Source: Psococerastis gibbosa (Eukaryota > Arthropoda > Insecta > Psocodea > Psocidae). Taken from it: DNA of 64,000 nt. The position numbers were made by a program, and so were the translations under genes. Under the pieces are notes generated by a model, which saw only the letters and a list, made by a program, of their open reading frames with translations, searched no databases and had not been told where the DNA came from. Where the stretch lies: assembly GCA_963971405.1 (NCBI GenBank), contig OZ020486.1, positions 30,465,419-30,529,418 on the forward strand, in the 5' to 3' direction. Positions 11,839 through 22,541 of this stretch are shown one piece after another; the stretch's first letter is position 1, and each line of letters begins with the position of its first letter.

Positions 11839-13849
11839 GTCTTGTCTTTTATGTCGTGTCTCAAACCATGAACTTCCGCTGAATAGTCCAGTTCATTTCC
11901 AACTGGACCATGCCGGTACGTATAGCTTACATTCGCAATTCCGTCCATAATATACGATACATATATACAATAATGTATACGATATACAGTATATGTATAT
12001 GCAATACGAGAAAACCAAAATTTTCATATACATTATTAAAACTACGAAGAGCATTGATTCTTCATTCATCTTTCTAATAATAATTTAGATACATATTATC
12101 CCCTAATCTATATGAAATGGAAATTTCCATAATTCTATAACAGATTAGGATTCTTTCCACGGATACGATACAAGTGCAATAATCCTGATGTTTTGGAAAA
12201 ATTTGAAATGCTAGGTAAAATTCAAGTTAAACTAATTGCAAAAAGGACTTAATCTCACTTATTTATACGTCTGAACCGCGAAGGCTGTCTGTTTTTTTTT
12301 TTATATTTCATTTCTCGGGTAGGTACCATTAACGGCAGTAGTTGAGAAGGGATTACGGCGCCAACAGCAAATTACCTATGGGATAGAAGGCAGTTGGCAA
12401 AGAATCAAAATTAAATGAAGCCCTTACCCCGCAGCGGGAAAAAACATGCTGGCGTAACGGAGCAGACTGCCAATTCAAAATTGTGACAGCGCAGTCCTAA
12501 GACCTGGTGATAAAGGAAGACAAAGATTCCGTGCCTGAACTTTGGGGTACAGGTGACGGGATAAATCATGCATTCAAAATGGGACGGGGGGAGGGGGCAG
12601 GCAGGCCTCGCCACCGTGTTTAGCGCCCGCAGGGAACCTTGCCAAACTGACAAACCTTTTGCTTTGGCCCATTGTTCCCAAATTGCTGATAAAAATCTCT
12701 GTTCTTCCTCTCTGCTGAGACATTGGGAAATTCATTTGGGTAAAATAGAGGAGTTGCTAAGGGTTTGCTTGAGGATTTTTAATATTTCATTAGGATTGCT
12801 AGAAGGGACTTTAAAAGGTGGCTTAATCCTCAGGATTGATTCCAACTCGTGGTTCTTTTCTCAGAAATGTTTCTCATGACATTATATAACATAAAATCTC
12901 CAGGCCTAAGAAAATCAGACAGGAACATCGTTACTTATTCTAGGTCATCATCGTCCCTTTTTTAATAAAGTCCTTCTATTCCTTTTACTAGAATAATGTT
13001 CTAGGGATAGAAAATTGGGAGTTGACTGACAGGGTGGACTTGGGTGGTTTATAATGAATTCCGAACCACTTGGGGAACATAGCAAAGTCACACGATTAAT
13101 TCGGTGGTGACCACGACTCGACACTCACTTAAGCCATAGTCCAACGGCGCTTGGCTTGCCGAGTCTAGTCTGAAGTTCGACAAGCCTTTCGCCGTTGGAA
13201 TACGAAAGCTGACATACAGCAAAGACTCAGACCCTGGGTATGGGTTTTACTGTTCCCAAATTGTAGAGATAAAAATCTCTGTGTCGCCGAAACATTGCGA
13301 AGGAAATTCATTAGGGTAAAAGGCTTCAGACGCGATAGGTCTGTTCCAATCAAGTTCCGCAACATCATTTTATTTTTACGACCCGAAACGTCTTGTTTAA
13401 TTGACTAACACTCAAGTTTTCGCTGCAAGAAAAACGCGTCTTTTTTTATTCTTGAGTAAACATGTTCATTCTCAAACCCTTTCAAGATAATAAGAAAATT
13501 GCTGTAGCTAAAACTGTCGGACGGCATGATGACATTTTGCTGTTACCATCAAAGTTTTTTAGTGCCACGGTTACATTTTATATACTGCAACAATGTCGTG
13601 TTCGATAGTTTATGGGCATGTACTAGGGGTATTCACGACTATCGTTACGATGCCATAATTCGAAATAGTTGCTGAAATTGTCAACAAAATGAGCTAATAA
13701 AAAAATATGAATGCTTATAGAACTTGTTCCTATGTAGGTGTAAGTAAATCAATGATGAAAATTATGCAGTAGGTAAGTAATATAGTAAATTGCTTTAAAA
13801 TTCTGACTTAAAAACTTTATGACACAAAAGACTCAAAGATCAAAATCTA
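11839..13849. other. Diverged internal duplication; otherwise no gene
   Basis: Mostly unremarkable. A diverged repeat pair is visible: 12678-12755 and 13246-13325 share CTGTTCCCAAATTG-like and GATAAAAATCTCTGT blocks and a GGAAATTCAT(T)AGGGTAAAA-like block. The rest shows no domain, no RNA gene and no element ends. Confidence 0.5.
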
Positions 13850-14036
13850 CATATTGTAGTATTATATGGTATATTGTATAACACTGACATGAACACGAAT
13901 CATGTCAATTAGAGCATAAGTTGGCATTTACTGGACTTGTCGGGGCTTGTGGTCCAGCGGTTAAGACGACACTCCGGTTAGGCGTAGATCGTGGGTTCGA
14001 ATCCCGCCAAGCCCAGTTTTTTCATATCCTCTAATT
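13850..14036 (+). repeat. tRNA-cored inverted-repeat element, copy A
   Basis: A tRNA-like core (13943-14015) sits between inverted arms. The right arm CCAGTTTTTTCATATCCTCT then AATTTCG matches the arm at 20808-20834. The left arm, read in reverse, carries the same CTGG...TATGCTCTAATT block and then CATGTCAGTGTTATA and AATACTACAAT, which are the outer part of the arm at 20874-20912. The left arm lacks the central GAGGAGGCTACCTCTTCAA portion. Other members are at 20722, 34300 and 35939. I know no named family with this layout. Confidence 0.7.
13943..14015 (+). tRNA. tRNA-like core, probably pseudo-tRNA
   Basis: A 73-base tRNA-like sequence: seven perfect acceptor pairs (GGGCTTG with CAAGCCC), A box TGGTCCAGCGG, D-stem GTC/GAC, T-arm GTGGG-TTCGAAT-CCCGC and a perfect B box GGTTCGAATCC. 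The anticodon arm is faulty: ACACT/GGCGT has an A-C mismatch and the loop CCGGTTA has C where tRNAs have U33, with nominal anticodon GGT. The ends and promoter are therefore good but decoding is doubtful. It is the core of an inverted-repeat element, which argues for a tRNA pseudogene. Confidence 0.6.
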
Positions 14037-15102
14037 TCGACTTTTAAAAGCCAATATTCTACGCAATATTGATCAATTGATTTATTTATTTGGGAAGTTA
14101 TTTTCTATTTAATGTAATTTTCAGCTTAGCTATCCGATACGAGAGTTAACTTAACTTGAAATCACACACTTAACTAGGGATAACTCGATAACACCGACAT
14201 TGCGAAGACCCCTATATAAGAACAGAATCAGGCTAAATCCAATTGCGCAATCAAATCAAACTTGTAATATTTCCTCTCTGGAGAAAACCGTAATTTACTG
14301 GAGGTGCACTTTGGGAAATCAAAATTACAACTATGAGAATAATATCCAGTTGAACTTTGCACTTCTGTGAAGATATTATACTGTATTAAAGCCTTACCCG
14401 TCCAAGTACAACTACAAGTAGAGCACAGAAAAAATGAAACTTTCCACTCAAGACAAGAACATGGTTGCCTTTTGTAGGCCTAACACCCACGAAAAGTAAT
14501 AGTTTGCCCTGGAAAAAAAGGATGTCATGCGCTAAAAAAATTTCAAACGCACTGTACTGTTTTTTTTTTCTAACTTTTGTCGCGTCTCACAATTCAGAGC
14601 TCTCTAAATTAAGTATACTTATAGCTTGCCATGGCAAAATCCAAACCCAACAAGCAGCCATCTTCAAGGGCTATCGATAGTTTCAACGAGACTCGGTTGT
14701 GTTTTATGGGGGAGGGGGGGGGGGGGGGTAAAGATGTTGGCTGAAGCTGGGGATAGGAGAGAGGGGGGGGGGTTCTATAGTTGACGAGAGACGACACACT
14801 GCTGCTGACACAATGTAGTGCTGCCTATCTTCTTAAATATAACAAACATGCTGCGTTTTCGTTATATCATCCTTTTTCGTTTACCCGGAGGCTTGTGAAA
14901 AGCTGTCGCTATGAATACCTTATGAGCTCTATAGGATAAACGTTTTTGATGACTTGACGCATATAAGTTTCTAGAAATTTTGGATCGATCGCTTTGAAAT
15001 TTGTGATTATGTTTTATTGTACGTATTACAATTTATTCAGCACTAGCATATATGCGGTTCAAGAAATACTGTTACTTAAACTTGGTCTTGACCTTCATTG
15101 TC
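14037..15102. other. No gene recognised; G-tracts
   Basis: AT-rich sequence with two G-rich runs at about 14707-14775. No domain, element end or RNA gene was supported. Confidence 0.45.
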
Positions 15103-15328
15103 AGGACATGCAGCGTAGTGGTACGGACTCTGACTTTCACCCGAAAGGTTGTTGGGTCGAGTCTCACACTTGCTACATTTTCAAGCCATGCTTCGGAGGG
15201 AATGTAAAGCAGGCGGTCCCGGGCTATCCTTGTTGAGTGAAAGAGAGGGCTTTATAGCCCTAACTACACTAGGTTGGCTTAGTAATAGAAACAATAAAAA
15301 GTCCTTATTTATTTATTTTATTTATTGA
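15103..15328 (+). mobile_element. SINE-A, copy 5
   Basis: Full-length copy: head GCAGCGTAGTGGTACGGACT, anticodon-arm remnant CTTTCACCCGAAAG, B box region GGGTCGAGTCTC, shared body and a (TTTA)n tail. It is immediately upstream of a hAT-like element. Confidence 0.9.
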
Positions 15329-15372
15329 GAAGAATAATGTGCCTTGGGGTTCATTAGAATATTGTTTTAGAG

Positions 15373-15698
15373 CAGGGGTTCCCAAACTTTTTTGTCCGTG
15401 GACCACTAGATTATTTTATGGTTTTCCATGGACCAGCATAGCTGAGACAGGAAAATCGTCAAATTCTAGGTTGATTTGTGCCTACAATTATATGCTAATA
15501 TTTGATTAAATGTTTAAGACTGGTATCGGTTGGATTTTGTAGTTCAGTGCCAAGACTTACTGTATTTTACTTCAAATTTCCAATATCTCGGCAGATTTTA
15601 TTTATTTATTTATTATTTTTATTTATTTGGTCCGTGGACCGCCTGATATATGACAGTGGACCACCCGTGGTCCATAGACCACAGTTTGGGAACCCCTG
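15373..15698. mobile_element. hAT-like non-autonomous transposon (326 bp)
   Basis: Terminal inverted repeats CAGGGGTTCCCAAACT and AGTTTGGGAACCCCTG bound a 326-bp element without a transposase. Subterminal CCGTGGACCAC-type motifs repeat in both orientations. The CAGGGGTTCYCAAACT terminus is typical of hAT/Charlie elements. The flanks TTTTAGAG and CTTTAGAT agree at six of eight bases, as expected for a decayed 8-bp hAT target duplication. Confidence 0.87.
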
Positions 15699-15714
15699 CT
15701 TTAGATAAAGGAAG

Positions 15715-15835
15715 ACATGGAAAAATGGAAACGTGATTCGAACCCGAGTCTCCACCTGCCGGGGTGGTATGCGGACCACTTGTCCACCACACCAAATTTT
15801 CTATATCTTCTTTTCTCCAATTCCCCTGCCTGTAG
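15715..15835 (-). repeat. Divergent tRNA-cored inverted-repeat element, copy E
   Basis: Minus-strand core reads GTGGACAAGTGGTCCGCA, a CCCCGGCAGGTGG block and B box GGGTTCGAATCAC. The flanks are a GAAGACATGGAAAAATGG-type arm on the left and TTTCTATATCTTCTTTT on the right, which are partly complementary and resemble in position the TATGG/CCATA arms of the other members. The acceptor stem does not pair. Assignment to the family is tentative. Confidence 0.4.
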
Positions 15836-15879
15836 AGGCTTTCTAAAAAGTTTTTTTCTTTAAATTTGAAGGTTAATTG

Positions 15880-16030
15880 CGTTCAAAGAATTTAATGAAT
15901 GTATCCGAATCCGATTGACCTCTTCAGTTGCCTCACTAAGTAACCTCATAGGTGTTTGTATCGAGTTACGACACGTCTCAAGGTGTGTAGAGACTCGCAC
16001 AAGTACAAACACGCTATCACCTTGCCACCG
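15880..16030 (-). repeat. SINE-B-like repeat, copy 1
   Basis: Minus-strand copy of a dispersed repeat also at 19297, 38661, 61248 and, split by a LINE, at 55480/57458. Landmarks are GGTGGCAAGGTGATAGCGTG (A-box-like), CTTGTGCGAGTCT, ACGTGTCGTAACTCGATAC and GAAGAGGTCAATCGGAT. The head resembles a Pol III A box; a good B box is not evident. Confidence 0.78.
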
Positions 16031-16694
16031 AACCCAATAGGTGCTCCGTAACTAATACATGCGATATCGAATATTGTTTGTTGATAACTCGGTTATGTAA
16101 AGTACTTGTTAGATAAGAATTGCTATTTCCATGTACTGTAGGTATGCAATGCTGTAAGTAATTATCTAATAAACTCCTTTTAGACTTATTATAGACCGTA
16201 TGCGAACGGCTCCTTAGGCATGTAGTGTAAACCACTTATTCTCTATTATGTTCACTACAGCGCACGTTTGATATTTTAAAAGTTGTCTAAGTGTAATTTA
16301 TGTCCGATAAACCTTCCGACAAGTGGCAGTTTCCGGCTTATATAGAGTCACCAACTAGAAACCTGTCAGGTTAGCGGACGCTTACGCAGCCGCAGCTTTA
16401 GAGGAGCGACCAGGGAGTTGGAAGACCCTCTGAATCCGGGAAAATATTTGGAAAATGCGAGTTTTAGTTTTTCAATACAGTATTAGGTAATTTAATCTAA
16501 ATAAAACACACTGATTTTCAATCCACAACTCTTCATGCCTTCTTTTTCGTGGAAGCCCGTCTTGTGAGGAAACAGGGGTCTTACGAAAGCAAAAACAATT
16601 AACACAAAACACTAAATTGATATCTTTATATTGTCTATGTAACTATGTTTAAGTAATTTTAAGCTTGTAAGGCTGTAGCCTACCACTTATTAGA
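16031..16694. other. No gene recognised
   Basis: Nothing supported here beyond short, domainless open frames. Confidence 0.45.
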
Positions 16695-16740
16695 TTGGGC
16701 GGCTATTACACTGAGGATTGTCAGTGTAATAGCCGCCCAA
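16695..16740. repeat. Perfect 20-bp hairpin
   Basis: TTGGGCGGCTATTACACTGA is followed after a 6-base loop by its exact reverse complement. A perfect 20-bp stem this GC-rich in AT-rich surroundings is unlikely to be chance. It could be a minimal foldback element end pair or a structured RNA. No ORF or flanking duplication was identified. Confidence 0.8.
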
Positions 16741-17071
16741 GATAATGCGTGACCCTCACACACCTCACGGTACGAGGGAGCGCAACCATTATTAATAAAA
16801 AACTATATAAACATTAGATCGAGGTAAATACACGTTTATTTATTATTATTATTATTATAAAAAGTTTAATTTTCAGGGTCATAACCTCCTCCCGAAAAGT
16901 TATAAAGTCACGCCTGCTTATAAGTAGGCTAGGTTTTTTGAACGCAACCAAGCACCATATCAATACAAGTACAATACGATAATTTAAAAACTGACTTAAA
17001 AGTCTACGTAATATCAATAATTCATTCCGTTGGAAAGCTCTAAAAGCGACAGGAATGTGAGTGTCTGAGGA

Positions 17072-17246
17072 CAAGGCCGTAGCCAAGGGGGGTTCATGGG
17101 GGTTCAACTCCCCCCCCCCCCGAAATGAAATGATATTAGATAGAATCGGATTATGAAAGAAAAAATAAAAACTACTAGGCCTATATAATATCCAATGAAA
17201 TTTCTGACTCCTCCCTCCCCCGAAAAAAATCCTGGCTACGGCCTTG
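17072..17246. mobile_element. Short hAT-like G/C-tract element, copy 1
   Basis: 175-bp element with termini CAAGGCCGTAGCCA and TGGCTACGGCCTTG, flanked by a perfect 8-bp target duplication TCTGAGGA (17064-17071 and 17247-17254). Poly-G just inside the left end and poly-C segments further in mark the family. No coding capacity. The 8-bp duplication and CA...TG ends fit hAT transposition. Confidence 0.88.
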
Positions 17247-17254
17247 TCTGAGGA

Positions 17255-18054
17255 CAAAAATAAATAAAACTATCATTCATTCCATTGTACAACCTAAATT
17301 GAAAAATTTCTAAAATTACATCTGAAGATGAAACAAGTCGGTGAGCAGCTAAGGTGTGGAAATAGCTCTCTAGTGTCGTAATGGGGTTTACTATGAGAAA
17401 TATCAATTTGTGCCCAGGATTTCCCCGTGGATAATTTGGTTTTCTGTCTCATTTAAATGATGGAGGACGGAGTAATAAAAAGTTTTTCAGGTCATAAAGC
17501 TTTCCGTAAGCAAAATGAGATTTCAGAGACAACATTACCCACATTTGTCTTAGCCAGCAGGTGCACAATACCTACATGTTACTCATATTTCTCCGGCTTA
17601 GTAATACCGTATTTTCCATTTTCAGATTTTTAAAGCAACGTCATTATACCCTTAAGGTCTTACGTTGCCATGTTTGCTGTCAGTGTGTTTTAATTGATAG
17701 CCTATGGGACTTCGCGAGGCGTTTCTTTTTATTTTTAACGAGGCATTGTAAACTGTTAATAATGAGGCTTGGGAGTTGGTCTATGCATAGTAGGTTTATG
17801 CGTAGCATTTTTTATATGCTGTACATAGAACAAAGTCGAGTTTTCTGTTAGAACGCGTAGAACTTAATAACGGCCACATCAATGTTAATTATCTTTGATT
17901 TGTTGGATTTATCTCCACCCCCAACATTAAAATATCCAAAAATGATAAAATCTGTAGGCCTACGTAAAAAACCATTGATCAGATTGTGATGAAACCTTGG
18001 TAAGTTGTCCTGCGGACGCCCCCGAAGGTTCCAGCGGGCCTACTATGGCGATTA
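17255..18054. other. No gene recognised
   Basis: AT-rich sequence; an open frame at 17561-17851 has no recognisable domain. Confidence 0.45.
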
Positions 18055-18905
18055 TTGCTTTCCAATTTATACGTAGTATAAGGAAAGCTTTGTGATGGTC
18101 GAAATTTTCGATTCCGAGATTTCAACGGATTTACACGTTTTGAGGTCCCAGGAACCCAAAAAAGTGGTTTTTACAAAATGTCTGTCTGTCGGTCGGTCTG
18201 TCGGTCTGTCTGTTCGTCGATTTCCGGGCAAACTACTCAGTGGATTTGAGTGAAATTTGGCATGTAGGTTCACAAAAATCATACCTCGGGACCATTTTTT
18301 TTTTTTTTGGCTAACTCAATTTGGAGGGGTTTTATTTTCAAAAAACTCCAAAAAAACGTCTAAAAAAATTATTTCTCAAAAACGGCTGCAACGATTTCTT
18401 TTAAATTCTCGTAGATTGTAGTCGTTATTAATGTTGACAAAATGCGGGGGGTCGCTTGCCCCTTGATAGTTTGCTTCTGGGGGTAAAAAAATAAAAATAA
18501 CTAAATTTTAATGAAAAAATGACTAAAAAATGCGAAACCTTTCTATCGATGATTTCTACCTTCAAGCATGTTTTAGGTGTTAAATTGAGTAACGAAACCG
18601 GATAGGTTGCTTTCCCAAAAAAATATTTGGTTTTGCCCAAAAAATTATTTTTTGAAAAAAATGATAGAAAATTCGCGCTCAAATGCATTGCATGCCCTGC
18701 CATTATTGCTGTGTGGTAATTAATGTGTTTGTTTGACCAATCGAGAATTTACCTCACTTCCAGTGACGTCAGGTGGACAACCGCCCCCCCCCCCCCGAGA
18801 TATCGGAAATTTAACCATAGGAAAAATATTTGCCATAAAATTTTCTCTATCTAATAATTTTGATAAATTGGAAAGCATGTTCGAGTGAACTCGGACCGGT
18901 TCTTT
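18055..18905 (+). repeat. Dispersed repeat DR1, copy 2 (longest)
   Basis: Longest copy. It opens TTGCTTTCCAATTTAT and contains ATAAATTGGAAAGCA at 18871-18885, an inverted match of 15 bases. Relative to copy 1 it has an extra segment at about 18670-18860, containing a poly-C run and CAGTGACGTCAGG, probably an internal deletion in copy 1 or an insertion here. Weak ORFs inside have no domains. Confidence 0.78.
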
Positions 18906-18911
18906 TTAATC

Positions 18912-19058
18912 TTAACATGGGATTAAAAATGTAAACAAGATATTATAGCTAAAAGCCGGATTCTACTGCCTCATCATGTAAACAAGATAATTTTACAATG
19001 GAAAGTGCTATTAAAAATTGTTTTGTTTACATTTTTAACCCCAAGAATAATTTAACAC
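18912..19058. repeat. Palindromic element, relative of 47955-48124
   Basis: Contains AAAAATGTAAACAAGATA and TTGTTTTGTTTACATTTTTA in inverted order around a core ACAATGGAAAGTGC, which is the core of the palindromic element at 47955-48124 in reverse. Arms are more decayed than in that copy. Confidence 0.6.
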
Positions 19059-19296
19059 TAAACGACATAGTAGACTGGCCCAAAATATATATAAATGAAA
19101 TGGTTTTCGTTAAAAATAGAATTGACCCTGAAAATAAATAGTAAACAAACTAAAAATGTGGAACGGGGAAGTATTGTATACCCAAAAAAAATGTTGGGCG
19201 ATATGAAGTTCGCCGGGTCCAATAGTACAGTATATAAAAATCAATCATTACAGTTTGTCCTCAATGGATTCCGGTAAACTTATGGTCACAGCTATA

Positions 19297-19462
19297 GCCT
19301 TCGGTGGCTAATGGTGGCTGGTAACGGGTTTGCACTTGTGCGAGTCTGTACGTGCCATGTACTCAGACACTTGTCGTAACTCGATCCGACACATATATTA
19401 ACTTACTTAGTGAGGCAAGGGAAGGAATTGAATGGTTTGTATGCGATGCATATTTTTAAAAC
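19297..19462 (+). repeat. SINE-B-like repeat, copy 2
   Basis: Forward copy with TTGCACTTGTGCGAGTCT, TTGTCGTAACTCGATCC, CTTAGTGAGGCA and a terminal GGTTTGTATGCGAT. It is among the more complete copies. Confidence 0.75.
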
Positions 19463-20117
19463 AAATGAGATGAAACTTTGGTAGGGTGAACCCCGAAGGT
19501 TCATATAAATTAAATTAAATCAGTATCGACATTTAATGTGCATTAAACAACTCGAAAAGTAAACAAACAAACAAACCAAAGTCGTACGGGGAAGTAGACT
19601 CACCCCAATGATTGCTCTATAAATCGGTGAAAACGATCCTTATATATGAAATATATTAAATTTAATGCTAATTCAGAAATGTCTGCTACATAAATTAGCC
19701 TCAGGCAGATTCAGTCCTCTGTCTGAAGAGTTACAGTAATGTGGTAATTTCAAGCTAAACATGCAAAGAAAGTTTAACACATGTATACAGCTATCCTGCC
19801 GGCTACGACAAATGCAGGTAGGAAATGTTGTCCCCACAATTCAATTTTGCTTTCAGAAAACGTAACGACATGGAAAACTGTGTGTCTGTCCTCTGTTTAA
19901 ACGAGACAGAAACCTAAATTGGTTATCAGAGTAATTTTGCTGATAAGGATGCCCAAGGTTTGGGCATATTTTTGCACTTTGAGGTAATTAAGAAAATGGC
20001 ACAACGTAGCTTATGTTATGTTATGAACCTTGTCATGAAAAGCCAGTAAAAAAACATAGTAAATTACCATTTGCCCAAACACGTTAAAATTGATTTTTAT
20101 AAATGGCAATTAGCCTA

Positions 20118-20246
20118 CTGTTGGACCAGGCATTAAAACGAACGAAACGCGAGTTTGCTCGATTTTATTAATGGACGCTTGCGGAAGTATTGAAATAAGC
20201 AAAGAGTCTCGTTCGTTTAAATGTCTGGATGGGCCTGGTCCAACAG
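20118..20246. repeat. Foldback element
   Basis: Termini CTGTTGGACCAGGC and GCCTGGTCCAACAG are exact inverted repeats; imperfect pairing continues inward (AACGAACGAAACGCGAG-like against CTCGTTCGTTTAAA). Flanks are CTA and TTA, suggesting a 3-bp TWA-type target duplication as in PIF/Harbinger. About 129 bp, no coding capacity; it abuts the next element at 20298. Confidence 0.75.
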
Positions 20247-20297
20247 TTAGTCATTTTTTTATGGAAAAAATGCATGGCCATGGCTTTCGTTTATTGA

Positions 20298-20676
20298 GGC
20301 GCCCATTCCACCGACCGGCTAGGGCTATTTACAAAAACAGTGGCGTGGTAGCAGACATTCAAGACTTAGGCGGGTTTCCACCGACCTCGCATTGCAGAAT
20401 TGACGGAAATGTTTATTTTCCTCTATGCCATAGTTAAAATTGATCAATGATCATACAGTAAAATCACAAACAAACAAACTAAAATTAAAAAATGGCGTCA
20501 TGGGATATGTTAAGTACAGACATTTTAATAGATTTCTATAAAAAGAAAAATTCTAATTTCCGTCAATGTCATTTGCATTCTGCAATGCGAGGTGGAATCC
20601 TCATCTAAGTCTTGAATGTCTGCTACCACGTCACCGTTTTTGTAAATAGCCCTAGCCGGTCGGTGGAATGGGCGCC
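20298..20676. mobile_element. PIF/Harbinger-like MITE, copy 1
   Basis: 379-bp palindromic element with ends GGCGCCCATTCCACCGACC and GGTCGGTGGAATGGGCGCC. The arms carry GGCTAGGGCTATTTACAAAA and GTGGTAGCAGACATTCAAGA in inverted order. Flanks TGA and TAA approximate a 3-bp TWA target duplication. An internal second terminus-like block (GGCGGGTTTCCACCGACC) suggests an older nested insertion. It is highly similar to 47415-47798. Confidence 0.85.
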
Positions 20677-20721
20677 TAAACAATGTAGGCTACCGGTATT
20701 AATATATGATGGAATATTGAC

Positions 20722-20925
20722 CGAAATTAGAGGATATGGAGAAAACTGTGCCCAGTTTTTCCATTAGAGGATTTAGAGGAATTAGAGGATATGGAGAAAA
20801 CTGTGCCCAGTTTTTCCATATCCTCTAATTTCGGTTATAACGAGGAGGCTACCTCTTCAACCAAAGTTAATTTGATGTCAGTGTTATATATACCACATAA
20901 TACTACAATTTATTTATGGAATATT
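20722..20925. repeat. Inverted arms of the tRNA-cored family without core (copy C)
   Basis: Left arm CCGAAATTAGAGGATATGG and right arm CCATATCCTCTAATTTCGG face each other; between them lie GAAAACTGTGCCCAGTTTTT (twice) and a partial duplication, but no tRNA-like sequence. The right side continues with GAGGAGGCTACCTCTTCAAC and a GTCAGTGTTATATATACC block, the outer arm shared with copies A and B. This copy defines the arm best and shows that the arms can exist without the tRNA. Confidence 0.75.
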
Positions 20926-21694
20926 GATATTGTACAACTTTTATTTACGCGACTAAACAAATTATGAGCTTCAAAAGTTTGCTACTAAAGCCGTGATTAT
21001 TGATTGATTGAGGCAACAGAAAGTGTACACTGCCCGAAGAAAAAAAATTGAACGTCAATAGTTTCATTATAATTTTGGCCGCAAGTCACAAACAGTATAT
21101 ATTGTAGGCTAACAACTTCAGATTCCAATAAATCGTATAGCTGTTAAGAATGGGTTTTACCCCGCATAAAATCATCTAAGTTGGAAACACGTCTCCCTAA
21201 AATTCTCCCTAGAAAATATGACTCCAATTTAGGGGAAAACACTTTCTCACTTCTCAAAAGAAAGCATTTCGAAATGGGACTCATTGGGGACAAGTTCGGG
21301 CCGGGTGACGAATTTCGTTGACTTCCCCTACACCGAAAAGCTCTACTCCTGCAGACTCATGCCTGCCCATTCTTTCTTGAGCCAACCGGGAGATTTATGC
21401 ATCCTGTTTCTTAACATTACACCACTTATTTCTTAGCGTAACGTAAGGGAACAACACAATGAATGGGATATAAAAGCAAAGTGGAGGAAAGCAAAAGTCT
21501 CAAATAAAATATATCTGGTGACTGACTTGGTGGGTTAGATTCGGGATGAAATCTGAGGTAAAAACTTTGAAAAAGTACGAATGCATCACTTATTTCTTAG
21601 GATAGGCGATAACTTCGAAAAGTAACAGGCTGTGGTTGCGCACAACAACCCAAAAACAGTTACAGAATACGCAAGATATTCCTTAAGAGTGTAA
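20926..21694. other. No gene recognised
   Basis: Nothing supported between the inverted-repeat element and the next hAT-like element. Confidence 0.45.
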
Positions 21695-21704
21695 CACACC
21701 TTAT

Positions 21705-21863
21705 GGCCGTGCCCAGGGGGGTGGTCCAAGGGGTCCGGACCCCCCCCCCCCCCGAAATACTTTTTAAAATGTAAACCTGTATTGTTTGAAGAATTCATCC
21801 ATTATTTCATTAATAAATTACGTTTTAAAAAAAAATTGGACCCCCCCGAAATCAAAACCTGGG
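21705..21863. mobile_element. Short hAT-like G/C-tract element, copy 2
   Basis: Left end GGCCGTGCCCAGG with poly-G and then poly-C just inside; right end CCCCCCGAAATCAAAACCTG followed by GG. It is flanked by the direct repeat CACACCTTAT (21695-21704 and 21864-21873), which contains the 8-bp target duplication. The right terminus appears to have lost the mirror of GGCCGTG. Noncoding. Confidence 0.78.
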
Positions 21864-22346
21864 CACACCTTATCCATATAAACACATAAATTTAGCGCAT
21901 AACAGAGTAAGTAAGTTAATATATTTCAACAAATTTCAATCACATTTTAACAGTCGCAGCGCACAGAGCAACCTTACGGAGACTTGGGTTGCTCCTCCAA
22001 GACTCAGGACAGCTAACTGTGAGGTTCTGACACCTGACTTCTGAGTTACAACCCCTCAATCAGAGTCATGATAACTCGCCCACTCAGAAACTGCCAGATG
22101 TTTACCAGACGCTTGAGATCCGCTCGAAATAAGCCTAATATACCGTTCATAACATCAAATTAAGATACTTGTTGGTGGGTCTTCAGTGTAGCAGTTCGTT
22201 TGAGTTAGTTTCAATCCTGCAAAATGTCAACAACCATTCTTGGATATGATTGGCTGCCGCAACTTAGCAATTACCAGTTGACCCAATGGACGGTTTATCA
22301 GTAGTTCTTTGAACGCAGCCTTATTTTGTGTAATGTAGGTACTTAC

Positions 22347-22541
22347 ATTTGACGTCCAGACGAACTTGTATCTCCTGGGACTCCTTGGGGTAGGACTTGT
22401 GGAGAGCGAGGCAGCGCAGGGGCCGCCCGTACAAGTCCTTGGTGTAGACAATGTCCAGCAGGGACGTCGCTACCCACGTCCTGTTGTTGTCCAGCTCGGG
22501 AGCGTTTGTTTGCTTACTTCCCACCAACAGCTCCTTGTCTC
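22347..22541 (-). CDS. Ig-superfamily adhesion protein, exon 4
   Basis: Second half of the second Ig domain. It starts after TATCTTCAG with two bases finishing the Gly codon split from exon 3, then DKELLVGSKQTNAPELDNN, RTWVATSLLDIVYTKDLYG and RPLRCLALHKSYPKESQEI, ending DVK in phase 1 before GTAAGT. The Cys in LRCLALH pairs with the one in VKCVSRYGNPP of exon 3, and Asp-x-x-G-x-x-x-x-C is the canonical Ig F-strand pattern. The next exon (third Ig domain) was not found to the left. Confidence 0.92.

Noticed and set aside
13943..14015. Functional tRNA gene (nominal anticodon GGT)
   Set aside because: Good acceptor and T arms, but the anticodon stem has a mismatch and position 33 is C, and the sequence is embedded in a repeated inverted-repeat element. 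Called tRNA-like only.
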